Shown piece by piece: positions 10,568-22,100 of a stretch of 64,000 nucleotides of DNA. Source of the DNA: Alopecurus myosuroides (lineage: Eukaryota; Streptophyta; Magnoliopsida; Poales; Poaceae); the NCBI GenBank assembly GCA_028641055.1, contig CM054060.1, positions 293,494,660 through 293,558,659 on the forward strand, read 5' to 3'. The position numbers and the translations under genes were made by a program. Below the pieces are notes generated by a model. It was not told where the DNA came from and made no database searches. It was given only the letters and a program-made list of their open reading frames with translations. Each line of letters starts with the position of its first letter. The stretch's first letter is position 1.

Positions 10568-12456
10568 GGAGGCGACTGCTCGGAGGTGAGGTCTACTTCT
10601 ATCCTGGCGCCATCGTTCTCGGCACCAGTATCTTGTTCTTCATCAACTGGGGAGGGCGCACACGCCCTTTTCCGTGGCTCTTGGTTTTCATCATCATCCG
10701 AGAGCTCAACAGTCAGCTCTCGGGGCGGGGATGTCCGCGTCTGAGGAGTTGTCGCAGTGGTGGCGTCGGCGTCAAGAGCCGCGCTGGAAGGAAAAATAGG
10801 GTCATGAAGAAAGCAGAAAAGGGACAAGGGAATAACACAACAGAGAAGCAGGGGATACTCGGAGAACACTTACCCGTCAATGGTGGGGGCTTTCCTACGG
10901 GAAGCAACGGATTTGTTCGCGACTTTCTTCTTGGTCCTTTTTGGGGGAGGTGCCTGGGCACCGCTGCCAACTATCTTCCGAGTATTGGGAGCGGCCACGG
11001 ATAGAGGATCGACAATCAGGGGTTCCTCCCCGTCGCCCATCTCAGGTTCCTCTGCAGAGAAGAAAGGGAAATTCAGGACAAGCAAAAAAGAAAGGAAGCA
11101 AAGCAAACTGCGAGTAAGCGGAAAGGTGAACCAAGTCACCTTCGTCGTCTTCGGACCAATCCCGAATAGAGGCATCAGCTCGGGACTTACCAGGTTGATT
11201 GGCGTTAGGGATACACAAGGTATCTTGGGTATCATAAGCGGTCTTGTCATCTTCATCTCTGTCCTTGGTCCAGTTGCCCTCAAAGAATTCATTGTCCTCT
11301 TCTCTCTGATGATTGATGTGTTGTTGGTGCAAACATAAAGCACAGTGAGTTGAATTTTGGATAAGTAGTTCTACTCGGCTTAGCATGCAAACACAAAGCA
11401 TATTCAGCTAAGGGAAACTACTCGGCTTAGCATGCAAACACAAAGCATATTCAGCTAAGGGAAACTACTCGGCTTAGCATGCAAACACAAAGCATATTCA
11501 GCTAAGGAATACTACTCGGATTAGCATGCAAACACAAAGCATATTAGGCTAAGTAATTCTACTCGGCAAGCATGCAAACACAAAGCATATGGAGCCAAAG
11601 AGATAAGTGTGAGGACCTACTCGGTGCAGAATGCAAACATTAAGCATACAAGATAAGAGGCTACCTATTCGGTATTAGAATACAAACACAAAGCATGCGC
11701 AGTAAGGAACTAACCTGGGATATGGGTTTGGTGCGGCTATACGGCACGAAGCCGTAAGCCCAGTTCTCGGTGAGCGTGGTCTACATAATAGACCTGGCCC
11801 AGATGGCCACCTCAGACTTGCTGAGCTCTAAGGTTGTCGTCCTGGTACAGTCCCGAGGACCTCCCATGTAGCACATCTTGTGTACTCGGTCCTGGAGCGG
11901 GAGTACCCGGCGCGAGATCCAACAGGCGATTGGATCATCCTGAAGAAGCCCTTCTGACACCAACTCGGTCAAGCGCTTCTCGACCTGGACAACATCTGGC
12001 ACGGTCTTCTTTGGATCCTATCCCCAGTTCTGCCCGGTGGGCAGCGCGTTCACAAACTTAGGGAGCCCTATCCGGTTTTCGGTGGGCTTTCCCTTCTCGG
12101 CGAGTACGTTCTTCACGTACAGGAAGCCGCGCTGCCACTTGCGCATGGTATCCAGCCCGAGTACTCTCGGGTGGTGTCCGGTGCGGCGCTGAAACATCAT
12201 CGTGCTACCCGTCTGGGTCATCACGCAGGGGGCTTTGGTGTTTCCAGGATCAGGAACACTTTGCTTACGGAGGAAGAAGTATTTTGCCCAGGTCTGGACC
12301 GTCGGGTAGACACCAAGGAAGGCTTCACACACGGTGGCGTGTGTGGAGAGCATAACAATGGCATTTGGTGGAAGGTGGTGTGGCTGAATGCCGAAATGGC
12401 GGAGGAAATCTGAGAAGAATTTGGAAATAGGAAGGCCGAAGCCGCGTTTGAAGTGG
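10568..12456 (-). pseudogene. Middle part of the Tat antisense ORF (putative gypsy-type transposon domain)
   Basis: Read on the minus strand. From 12456 the protein reads SHFKRGFGLPISKFFSDFL, then HHLPPNAIVML, CEAFLGVYPTVQTWAKYFFL and a later GFLYVKN segment. This pattern (small-domain N-terminus, LGVxPxxxxWxxxF motif) is typical of the plant 'putative gypsy type transposon' family found antisense in Tat elements. An in-frame TAG at 12015-12017 interrupts it, and the same frame resumes as DPKKTVPDVVQVEKRLTELV down to about 11785. Further exons lie at about 11060-10870 (AEEPEMGDGEEPLIVDPLSV, basic PPPKRTKKK) and 10790-10568 (acidic DDDENQEP, ending SEQSPP); GTAAGT-like donors follow them. The 47-bp tandem repeats at 11371-11700 fall in a presumed intron. 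It continues to the right at 17374 across the solo LTR and to the left at 2404. Function unknown. Confidence 0.75.
11371..11700. repeat. 47-bp tandem repeat, about seven units
   Basis: Unit begins CTACTCGGCTTAGCATGCAA and contains ACACAAAGCATATTCAGCTA. Starts are at 11371, 11418, 11465, 11512 and 11559 (exact 47-bp spacing), then two diverged units at about 11617 and 11665. The first three copies are almost identical. It lies inside an intron-like gap of the antisense ORF. Confidence 0.9.
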
Positions 12457-12461
12457 GAGAG

Positions 12462-15400
12462 TGTCGCACCCGGACTTCTAGGGGATACTCATCGGGCCGA
12501 ACTGAATAGTAGATGCTTGGATTACGGGGCTTATCTGCTCCCGCATCCTCTTACGAGTAGGCCAGCACTTATGTGCGACAACCAAACTCTACTATCCACC
12601 GTCGATGTAAACTATCCCATAGAAATCAGGACACTTCCATTGACGTACTTCAACCATACACACATGGTACGTCAACGGCGTTTGAACAAGTGATATCACA
12701 ACAGATCTCTACGACACAAAAGATCGAAATAAGTTGCAAATGGCTCTCATTAGAGCAGAGATAACAAATACAATCATTCAGAGGACACACGTCCCAACAA
12801 TACATCAGTACATCACAGCGGAAGCATTCAACATGTCTGAGTACAGACAGGGACCAAATAGGCCTAAGAGGCCGGAAACGAACAGACGGAGCCCATCCAC
12901 GAAGTCTCGGATCCTGCCCGGGTCCGCTATCTACTCGTCAGCAGTCTCGTCATACTCCACGTAGTAGCCACCATGAAGATCCTCGGAAACGTAGTCTGCG
13001 GAAACCACAGCCCCAAAGGGGTCAGTACATAAACGTACTGGCAAGCAAGACTCACAGTTCACCAAAGTGTAACCCGTCAACACCAAGCACAGATGCTTTG
13101 GGTTCAACGGAGGAAAGGGGATAAAAGATGCTGCAACTGGCTGCTCTAACCAACTACAGAAACATACTACAACTTCCGGCTAACAGAAAGGAGATAAGAT
13201 CGCGTATCGTAACCAACAACAACTAACCACCAAACAAACCCATCCTGGATCTCGCCCCTTATCCAAAGAAGCAACCCGAGGATAACTCACACAGTTGAAA
13301 TAATGATGGTTCAGATTATTGTGTCAATAAGCCTATTACTAGTCAAGTTGTTAATCATTGGGTGTAAGGTTGTTAATCATTAGGTTTAAGTTGTCCTGAG
13401 TACTTTTTAGCCAGTACTTTCACCAAGTAGTCCATAACCGCGGAAAACACGGCTTCTCGAGAAGATTTATCCCTGCAGGGTTGCACCAATTTGGCCGTAC
13501 ACGCAAGAATAACCCGCCAGATGGGATTCCTCCCACCAAGAGGGGCACTCTACACAACTCAACTCTTCTTCGCATCAAGCCCAAAGCACCTTGGGCGCAC
13601 GGCTAATCGAGCCCCGAAGAAAAGGGACCCTCATAGCACTCTAAGATCGTGTCCCCCTATATGCCGACTACGAAAGTTCCACCCGGGTACCAAGGGCTCG
13701 CAAGATCATGCATGCAGCAAATGGAAAACCCGAACTAAATGAGGCGATTTGGACGAGATGCGAATCGAATCAAATTGAGGGGGGCGCCCATACTCGCTTC
13801 CCACATGCGGTTAGTGCGCTCATCATGGATCAGTAGACAAGACCCTTTTCCTATTAGGGTCGACACTAGCAGGCCTCAAAACCACAAAGGGCCTCCTGCC
13901 GGTGCCTTATCATCAAATTATTATTTAACAATAACATTAGCATGATTGATTGATTAAACATCGAGCCCCCAGAACATAATGAAATAGTAACAAAAAGTAA
14001 CGAGTAACAGACTCGAGCAAAACAACCTAAGCATGCTAGTAAGACACTGGCTCAAACAAAGGGGTTGTAGGAGTGGAGGTGAGGCAATATCAGGGTTAAG
14101 GGATTCATGTGATAGGTTCGTAACAGAAACAACTACACATAGGGCTAGCAAAATAGACAACGGAAAGTATCGGTAACCAATGTTGAAGGGAACACAGTGG
14201 TTCATGTGAGTGATAACTTGCCTGCAAAACCCAGTAGCCTGGTACTGAGCTAGATCCTTAGAAGGGGTGTCGTAAGTATCGTCGGTCTCAACGTCGTCGT
14301 ATATCCGAGAAGAAGCAAACAAACAACGCAGAGAACAAACAATCAATAACATGGCATAGTGCACAAACATGGGATGATGCATGACCATTTATTTGATGCA
14401 TCAAAATAAACTAGTTGATGTGGTAACAACATGATTAGATGGACCCACATGCAACTGAGTTGCATATGAAAAGCCCATGAATTATGGTTGAATTAATTGT
14501 TTTACAACTAATCAAATTGTGTAAGTGAATTAGCATGATGCATGGATGAGGAAAACAGCAAAATAACAACAATAGAATCAAATAGAAATAAGGTTTACCA
14601 AGTTTAGAAATTTGTTTATTAAGTTTTGGAATTTTGGTTACTTAAAGGTGTCACACAAGCATTTGTTGTTTTCACCAATTTTAATTGTTCAAAATAGATA
14701 ACAAAGAATATATTTGAAAAGAAAACAAGATTTTGGGTGGATTACATGTTTCACTTATTGAAAAAGGATTTGGAATGAATTAATTGGGAATTAAACAAGT
14801 TAGACAAGAATTAAATGAATTTAATTCAAACATGAACTTATTTGAATTTTTATATGTGCAAAACATTGAGTGAAGTTCATATTTGAAAAGGTTATGCTTT
14901 TATGGTTTGAAAACATATTTTATATGTCCCAAAAGAATTTGTTTTGATCAAGTTATAAATTTAGCAATATTAAATGATTTAAACAAGGTTTAAATCATTT
15001 AACCAATTTTAATTATTCAAAACATGAAACAAATTTTATATTTGGAAAGGTGGTTTAATTTTGCATGGGAAACATATTTCATTTGTTGAAATTGGATTTA
15101 AAATGAGCAAGTTATTAATTTGGCAATTTTAAATGCAATAAATAAGAAACAATTGTTTTCAGCAATTTAAATTATTCAAAACAGCAAACAAAATTTATAT
15201 TTGGAAAGTACATGCAAAGTTGATTGGAAAACATATTTAGTTTGTGGAATTTGGAATTTTTATGAACAAGTTATGAATTTTGCAAGTTTAAGTGAATTAA
15301 GCAAGTTTTTAAATATTTCACCAATTTAAAATACTCAAAACAGTAAACAAATTTTATATTTGGATAGGACATTTAATTTGGTATTGAAAACATATTAAAA

Positions 15401-17368
15401 ATGTTGGATTTGGAGTTAAAATGATTTTCTTATGCAATTTACAAGATTTAGTGTAATTCTGCCATTTTTAATGAGCTAGGGACTTAGAAAGAAATATTAC
15501 AGGGGCTAGAATTAAGTGCAGGGACCTGGGTGTGATTTCCTGGAAGTTTCTGGATCTGCAAGATGGTTTTATTCTGCAGGGGGTGGGATTCGATCCCCCA
15601 CCTCCTGGCTGCGCAATGGGGGTGCTGCTACCAGTAGGGTAGCTGTGAACTTGTGTTAGGAGATGCAGAGGGGGGAGGTTAAGGTGTGGCTGCGGGCTGT
15701 TTTTAACTGAACTGAAACTGCACGACTGTTTCTGTACCTCGACAGAAATCAGGGGCAACCGCCGGCGGCCACTGATCGACGGAGGGGGCGCCGTGCGCTG
15801 CGGGCTGCTGGGTGCGGGTGCGGCCGTGGGGTGGAGGTAGAGGGGCGAGAGGGAGAGGGATCGAGGGGCCTCACCTGGGTGCGGACAGCAGGAGGAGGAA
15901 TCGGTGCAGGGTCTGACGGCGGACAGACAAAGGGCGACGGTGGAGGAAACGTCGACGGCGGCGGCGGCTCGAGCAGCCTCCCGTCTCCACGCCTGCACCA
16001 ACTCGACGAGGAACGCCCCCGGATTCCATTCCCGGGGACAGAAGGCCCTCGAGGTGAGCGTGGTCGGCGGGGCTATGGGGAGGAAGTGGGGTGCGCTCGG
16101 TTGTTGGGTGGAGGTGCAGAAACAGAAGGAAGATCGGGGGGGAAGAGAGAAGAGACGGCGGCGCTAGGGCTAGAGGTCTAGGGTTTAGGTGAGGCAGAGG
16201 GGGAGGAGGTTGGTTTTATGGGGGGAGAGGAGCTAGTACGGCAGGCCATCGGTGGAGGGGGAGGTTGATCAGAGGGTGGGGAAGGAATCGTACAGAGGAT
16301 GACGACATCAGGGAGGAAGAAGACAAGGGGGAAGGGGGTATGGGCCAGAAGGAAAATGGGCTGGGGGGAAAGAGAAAAAGGGCCTGCTGTCCCTCTCCCT
16401 TGTTGCTTTTTATTATTTGTTTGGTTTTTTTTTTGCTGATTAGAATTAGGAAGAAAAGGAGGGTTTTGGAGTTAGGGGAAATTTTAGGAAAATATTTTTG
16501 TTAGTGTTCAAAACAGAAATGTAGCATTGATCCAAAACTTTGAATTATTAGCTTGACTTTTAAATTGGTAGTTGAATTTCAAATATTAGTTTGATTTGGA
16601 GTTTTTGGGAATAAACAAATTCTATTTGATAAGCTCAAGCAATTATGAGAAGATTGTTGAATTTAATTGTTTGCAATAAATTGATGTTTAAACCACAATT
16701 TGAAACATGTCAATTATGAATTGATTTGAAATTTAAATTTCCATTAGGGTGTTGATAAAAAGGAATGTTATTCACAAGCAATTTACATCAACTTCAACTA
16801 TTGAAAACAATATTTGAATAGGGTGATCAAATGATTTTAATTGGAAACAAATGAGCACAAATGTTTTGGTTATTTCATAATTTCAAAAGTGGGTAGTGTT
16901 TGCAATTGAATTTGAAATAACATTGGAAGTAAGTTTGGATTAATTAAATTATTAAAAGCCATAATTTTAATGTTTGAACCTTATGGAAACAAATGATTGA
17001 TTTGTTTTGCAATTTTTCATAACTTTCAACATGGTTGTTGTTTGGAAGAAAATCATAATTGAATTTGAAAAGGGTTTGATTATTGGATGCATTTTTATAG
17101 AAACAAAACAACAGTTTTGAAATCTCACTTTAATGGAAACAAACAATTGTTTTATTTGAAATATCATTTTGGAAATTGTAACATCACAAGGATGAAACAA
17201 AAGGTTTGAATTTTGGTTTGAAATTCAAATAGAAAACAAAGGAAAACAAATGGAAACAGTTGGAAAACAAGCAAAACAATTGCAATCAACATGATGCCAT
17301 GATGCAAAACATAAAATAACAGAGAGCAAAACATTCTAATGGCTATTTTTCAGACTTGGGATGTTACA
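12462..17368 (-). mobile_element. Solo LTR (4907 bp) of the Tekay-type family D
   Basis: Sense strand is minus: it starts TGTAACATCCCAAG at 17368 and ends GGGTGCGACA at 12462. Perfect 5-bp TSD GAGAG at 12457-12461 and 17369-17373. No interior or second LTR is present, so LTR-LTR recombination removed the rest. It is homologous to 56719-61138, the 3' LTR of chromovirus D, throughout (for example 12462-14400 versus 56719-58620). A GC-rich central island lies at about 15560-16380, flanked by AT-rich stretches. The insertion splits the antisense Tat ORF between VVFLS and HFKRGFGLP. Short open frames inside it (13491-13742, 15468-16001, 15831-16181) recur only as LTR sequence and are not called as genes. 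Confidence 0.93.
15575..15650 (-). other. tRNA-like A-box/B-box segment inside the solo LTR
   Basis: On the minus (LTR sense) strand: GCTACCCTACTGGTAGC (D-arm-like, 15643-15627), a 29-nt spacer, then GGGATCGAATCCC (T-arm/B-box-like, 15597-15585). Spacing matches a tRNA's D-arm to T-arm distance. The homologous LTR D has the same arrangement at 59736-59790. No complete acceptor stem is seen, so this is a tRNA-like relic or pol III-type promoter, not a functional tRNA. Confidence 0.45.
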
Positions 17369-17373
17369 GAGAG

Positions 17374-17643
17374 GAATACCACATACTCGTCCTTTTCCGG
17401 TGTCGGGACGAGCTCGGTGCTAGGAAGCAGGCAGATGACGCCGGGAGGGGCTCGGCGGGTATTCACGAGCCATTGACAGTCCTCGGCGGTGACGTCCGAG
17501 CCCTCCCAGCCGGCTCGGGCGGGAACCACCTCGTCTCCGTGCGCCATGGAAGTGAGATCGAAGATTGGAGAGGAAGAACTCGTCGGAGTTGAGGGCGAGG
17601 ATGGCGGCAATAGCGCGCAGGGTTTCTTGCTCTCAGCTCTCAT
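17374..17643 (-). pseudogene. N-terminal part of the Tat antisense ORF
   Basis: Minus-strand frame starting at ATG 17643 (or at a second in-frame ATG at 17547, reading MAHGDEVVPARAGWEGSDV). It continues DCQWLVNTRRAPPGVICLLP and EDEYVVFLS, where the solo LTR and its TSD interrupt it. The W-x-S-D-V and PPGV pattern is the usual N-terminus of the antisense proteins of grass Tat elements. After removal of the insertion the frame enters HFKRGFGLP at 12456. The upstream start gives a Ser/Pro-rich leader, so the second ATG may be the better start. Confidence 0.75.
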
Positions 17644-17818
17644 GGTGGTGGCACGGTGATTACTCGCGGTGGCGATGTGCTCGACGGTGGCGACTGTGGA
17701 GATGGGAGCGCGAGATTGGAAATGAGGAGGAAAGAGAAAAGGTAGGCGCCACGGGGGTATTTGTCTCTCCCCGCGGGCTGCAGTTACTGCTGATCAATCG
17801 TAGGCATTGATCGTCCGG

Positions 17819-17889
17819 CGTGGGTTAACTGCCCGTTAGAAACGCACACAGCGCGAAACGCGCGCGTAACGGGCGCAGTTAATCCCACG
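17819..17889. promoter_or_regulatory. Imperfect inverted repeat upstream of the antisense ORF
   Basis: CGTGGGTTAACTGCCCGTTA (17819-17838) and TAACGGGCGCAGTTAATCCCACG (17867-17889) pair with only three extra bases in the right arm. The loop is GC-rich and contains GCGCG runs. It sits about 180 bp upstream of the antisense start and about 400 bp before the 3' LTR. The rest of 17644-18291 shows no open frame and ends in TCGGGGACTAA, the purine-rich tract in front of the LTR. Confidence 0.6.
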
Positions 17890-18291
17890 TCCCAGATCGT
17901 GGGCTCTCGAGTACCGTTCGACGTGACCTAACGGGCTGTGGGCCCTAGGCGCAGAGACTGGCGCGTGGCCTGCGGCAGCACCGAGGCGTCGGGGTCACTG
18001 GTGCATGGCACGTGGCCCGCTGCGACACGAGAAGATGGATTTGGTCTGATCCAGCGGGATCGCGTTCAAGATTTCACTAAGTAAATGTACTCGGCAGCAT
18101 CCTGTAGAGCGTGTTCTACCCGGAGTTGAAGAAATTCTTCCAATAACCACAGTTGAGTGGTTCGAGTAGGAGATTATGGGTCCGAGTTGAGGTGCAACTC
18201 GGCCCCATTCCCTTCATGAAGACAAGTTTTGTTTTAAGCTGGCAGGACCCAACGAATAAGTTCACTAGACTCTACCAGCTTCGGGGACTAA

Positions 18292-19156
18292 TGTCGGGGG
18301 CTACCCCCGAGTAGGGGTAAGGCAAGTGTTAAAGTAAAGGTCGAAGTGCTGTTGACCGGGTAGATGGCTACACAGGTACCTGCTACCCGGTGGTTTCTAT
18401 CCGGACATATTCACTGAAGACCAGGAGAATATATTGAGGAAGATTATACTGGTCCGAATAGAGAAGTTATGGTCTGAGTAGAGGAGCTACTCGGGCCATA
18501 AGTCAATGGAGCCGTTCTGACAGAGATCACGCGTATCCCGCAGCCGTATCGGCATGCGGTTCAACTTACTAGGTGCGTGATCATCAGTGACGCGGCGTGG
18601 TGACAGAGAGGTGGGCACATGTCTTGTCTTGTCACTGACAGGGGGAACAGGACAGGATGGGGGCCTACAATGTGAGGCGGACAGAGTGGACAGGTCATGT
18701 CAGCCGTACGGCGCGGCGATTTCTCAGCGCGAGATCTCGGAAGCGTGCTCTGCGTCACAGTGCTTAAGGCACATCAGAATACCTTCTATTAGTTGTTTAT
18801 TCGGCTGGGCACCTGTATATAAGGTGCCCTGCCCCCTCCTGCGCGAGGGATGTTGCCTCAGATCGCATTTATTGCAAGAGCCAGCACTAGAGCTAGAGAG
18901 AGAGAGCTGCCGAGTGGCTACTCGGCTGAGAGACAAACATAGTACTGTGGCTACTCGGAAAACATACATACAGAGAGATAGGCAGGAGTAGGGCTGTTAC
19001 CTCCACACGAGGGCCCTGAACCTGGGTAGTTCTTGTTGTTTGTAGTGTTTCTTGAGCGCGGCTACTCGCCGTGCGATCCCTCCCCGGATACCTACAGCGT
19101 ACATCAACCCCAAACTTTAGCCATCCCATGGCATCTGTCTTTACCTCACCACGACA
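18292..19156 (+). repeat. 3' LTR of the Tat element (865 bp)
   Basis: Starts TGTCGGGGGCTACCCCCGAG after a short purine tract and ends CACGACA. TATATAAGG at about 18816 is a good TATA box, roughly 520 bp into the LTR. Downstream are TCGGCTGAG and CTACTCGG motifs seen throughout this element. The flank right of it is satellite sequence (CCGGTGTTAGATT), so the TSD right copy would be CCGGT. The left partner is outside the window. Confidence 0.8.
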
Positions 19157-22100
19157 CCGGTGTTAGATTCTCTCTCGTGGGTTCTAGGACTACTCATATA
19201 GCCCGAGACTCCCGGATCTGACGGAGAACGGGGGAATCTTGCCTAGAGGTGGGCCCTACTATTGTCTTGGGTGTTCCTTGGGCCTAACCTAACACAATCG
19301 AGCAATTAGTTCCAGTTTTCTACCCCCTTACGGCTCACGTAGAGGGGCGAGAACGGTAGTTCCGTATTTTTCCCCACCGGGGCTAGGGATTCCCCGGAGA
19401 GGGGTTCCGGAGCGGCTGAATACCACCCAAACCAAGGGTTTTCCATACCATGTGTGTTAGATTGCGTCAAGTGCCTTGGATGCCTAAGATCCCCTCACTC
19501 TTTGTGTTAGTGCTTCACCAACGTTAGATTCTCTCTAATGGGTTCGAGGACTACTCAGAGCCCGAAACTCCCGGATCTGAAGGAACGGGGGGAATGTTAC
19601 CAAGACGTAGGCCCTACATTGTCTTGGGTGTTCCTTGGGCCTAACCTAACACAACCAGGCAATTAGTTCCACTTTGCTACCCCCTTCCGGCTCACGAAGT
19701 GGGGCTAGATCGGCAGTTCCGTCCTTTTCTCCAACGGGCCTAGGGTTTCTCCGGAGAGGAGCTACGGAGCGTCTTAATCCCACCCAAGCCTATGTTCTCA
19801 CATAAAATGTTTGTTAGAGTGTGTCATGGGACTTGGCTGCACAAGATTCCCTCACTCTTTGTGCTAGGGCTTCACCGGCGTCTGATTTGATCTCTCTAGT
19901 TGTTGCATGACTACTGAGGGATCGAAACTCCCGGATTTGACGTAACGGGGAGATCTTGCCAAGAGGTGGTCCCTACCATTGTCTTGTTTGTTCCTTGGTA
20001 CTAAACCAACACAACCAAGTAATTAGTTCCACTTTGCTACCCCCTTCCAGCTCACGTAGAGGGTCCAAAACGGCAGTTCCGTCCTTTTTCGTAGCGGGCC
20101 TAGGGTTTCTCCGGAGAGAAGCTCCAGAGCGTCTGAATCCCACCCAAGCCTAGGGTATGCCATACAATGTGTGTTAGAGTGTTGCATGCATGGGTCCTGG
20201 ATGCCCATTATTTCCTCACTCTCTGTGTTAGGGCTTCACCGGCGTGAGATTCTCTCTAGTTGTTGCATGACTACTCAGTGACCGAAACTCCCGGATCTGA
20301 CGTAACGGGGGGATCTTGCAAAGAGGTGGGCCCTACCATTGTATTGGTTGTCCCCTTGGTCCTAACCCAACAGAACCAAGCAATTAGTTAAAAAAATTCT
20401 ACCCTCTTCCGGCTCACGCAGAGGGTCCAGAACGACAGTTTCGTCCTTTCTCCAGCGGGCCTAGGGTTTCTCCGGAGAGGAGCTCCGGAGCATCTGAATC
20501 CCACCCAAGCCTAGGGTATTCCATAACATGTGTGTTAGAGTGTGGCATGGGTCTTGGATTCCCAATATTCCCTCATTGTCTGTGTTATGCCTGCACCGGG
20601 GTCGGATTGTAGCTCGTGGGTTCCAAGACTACTCCTAGCCCGAAACTCCAGGATCTGACGAAGAACGGGGGGGGGGGGGGTGTTGCCAATATGTGGTCCC
20701 TACCATTTTATTGGGTGTTTCTTGGTCCTATATTAACACAACCAAGCAATCAGTTCCACTTTTCTACCCCACTTCCGGCTCACGTAGATGGGCCAGAACG
20801 ACAGTTCTGTCCTTTTCTCCAGTGGGCCTAGGGTTTCTCCGGAGAGGGGTTCCAGAGCGTATGAATCCCACCCAAACCAAGGGTTTTACATACCATGTGT
20901 GTTAGAGTGTGGCATGCGCCTTGGATGACCAAGATTTCCTCACTCTTTGTGTTAGGGTTTCACTGACGTTAGATTCTCTCTAATTGATGGGTTCCAGGAT
21001 ACTAAGAGCCCGAAACTCCCGGATCTGACTGGACGCGGGGAATATTTCCAAGATGTGGGCCCTACCATTGTCTTGGGTGTTTTTTGGGCCTAACCTAACA
21101 CAACCAAGAAATTAGTTCCACTTTGCTACCCCTTTCTGTCTCACGTAGAGGGTCTATAACGACAATTCCGTCCTTTTCTTTAGCGGCCCTAGGGTATCTC
21201 CGGAGAGGAGCTTCGGAGCGTCTGAATCCCACCCAAGCCTAGGGTATTACATACCATGTTTCTTATAGTGTGGCATGTGTCTTCTATGCCCGATATTGCC
21301 TCAATCTTTGTGTTATGGCTTCACCAGCGTCGGATTCTCGCTCGCGGGTTCTAGGGCTACTCAAAGCACGAAACTCCCGGATCTGACGGAACGGGGGGAA
21401 TCTTGCCAAGAGGTGGGACCTAAACTGTCTTGTATGTTCCTTGGGACTAACCTAACACAACCAAACAATTGGTTCCACTTTGCTACCCCCTTCCAGCTCA
21501 CGTAGAGGGGGCTAGACCGGTAGTTCCGTCGTTTTCTCCAACGGGCCTAGGGTTTCTTTGGAGAGGAGCTCAAGAGCGTATTAATCCCACCCAATCCTAG
21601 GGTATCACATAACATTTTTGTTAGAGTGTGACATGGGTCTTGGATTCCCAAGATCCCCTCACTCTTTGTGTTAAGGGGCTTCACCGGCGTTAGATTCTCT
21701 CTCGCCGGTTCCAGGGCTAGCTACTCATAGCCCGAAACTTCCGGATCTGACGGAACGGGGGAAATCTTGCCAAGAGGTGGGCCCTACCATTTTCTTGGGT
21801 GTTACTTGGGCCTAACCTAACATAACCAAGCAATTAGTTCAGCTTTGCTACCCCCTTTCGGCTCAAGCAGAGGGGCCAGCTGGTCGACAGTTCCGTCCTT
21901 TTCTCCAACGGGCCTAGGGTTTCTCCACATAGGAGCTCCGAACCGTCTTAATCCCACCCAACCATAGGGTATCACATAACACTTTTTTAGAGTGTGGAAT
22001 GGGTCTTGTATGCACAGGATTCGCTCACTATTTGTGTTAGGGTTTCACCGGCGTCAGATTCTCTCTAGTTGTTGTAGGACTACTGAGGGACCAAAACTCC

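Larger units (their letters stand above)
1..19156 (+). mobile_element. Tat-lineage Ty3/gypsy retrotransposon, 5'-truncated by window edge, carrying two nested insertions
   Basis: Seen: a sense-strand RT-tail/RNase H remnant at the left, an antisense spliced ORF on the minus strand in between, and one LTR (18292-19156) at the right. Known: grass Tat elements (for example Grande and RIRE2) carry an extra antisense ORF between pol and the 3' LTR, and the same order is seen here. Inside it sit an Athila-type element (2405-10567) and a Tekay-type solo LTR (12462-17368). Removing both leaves about 6.1 kb of Tat sequence. No integrase is visible: RNase H is joined almost directly to the tail of the antisense ORF, implying an internal deletion near 755-790. 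The 5' LTR, gag and most of RT are outside the window, so completeness cannot be judged. The element is decayed, with several frameshifts and stops. Confidence 0.85.

Noticed and set aside
15575..15650. Functional tRNA gene
   Set aside because: Only D-arm-like and T-arm-like parts are seen; no convincing acceptor stem or anticodon arm.
15468..16001. 177-codon minus-strand frame in the solo LTR
   Set aside because: Ser/Pro-rich, in the GC-rich LTR island, not preserved in LTR D.
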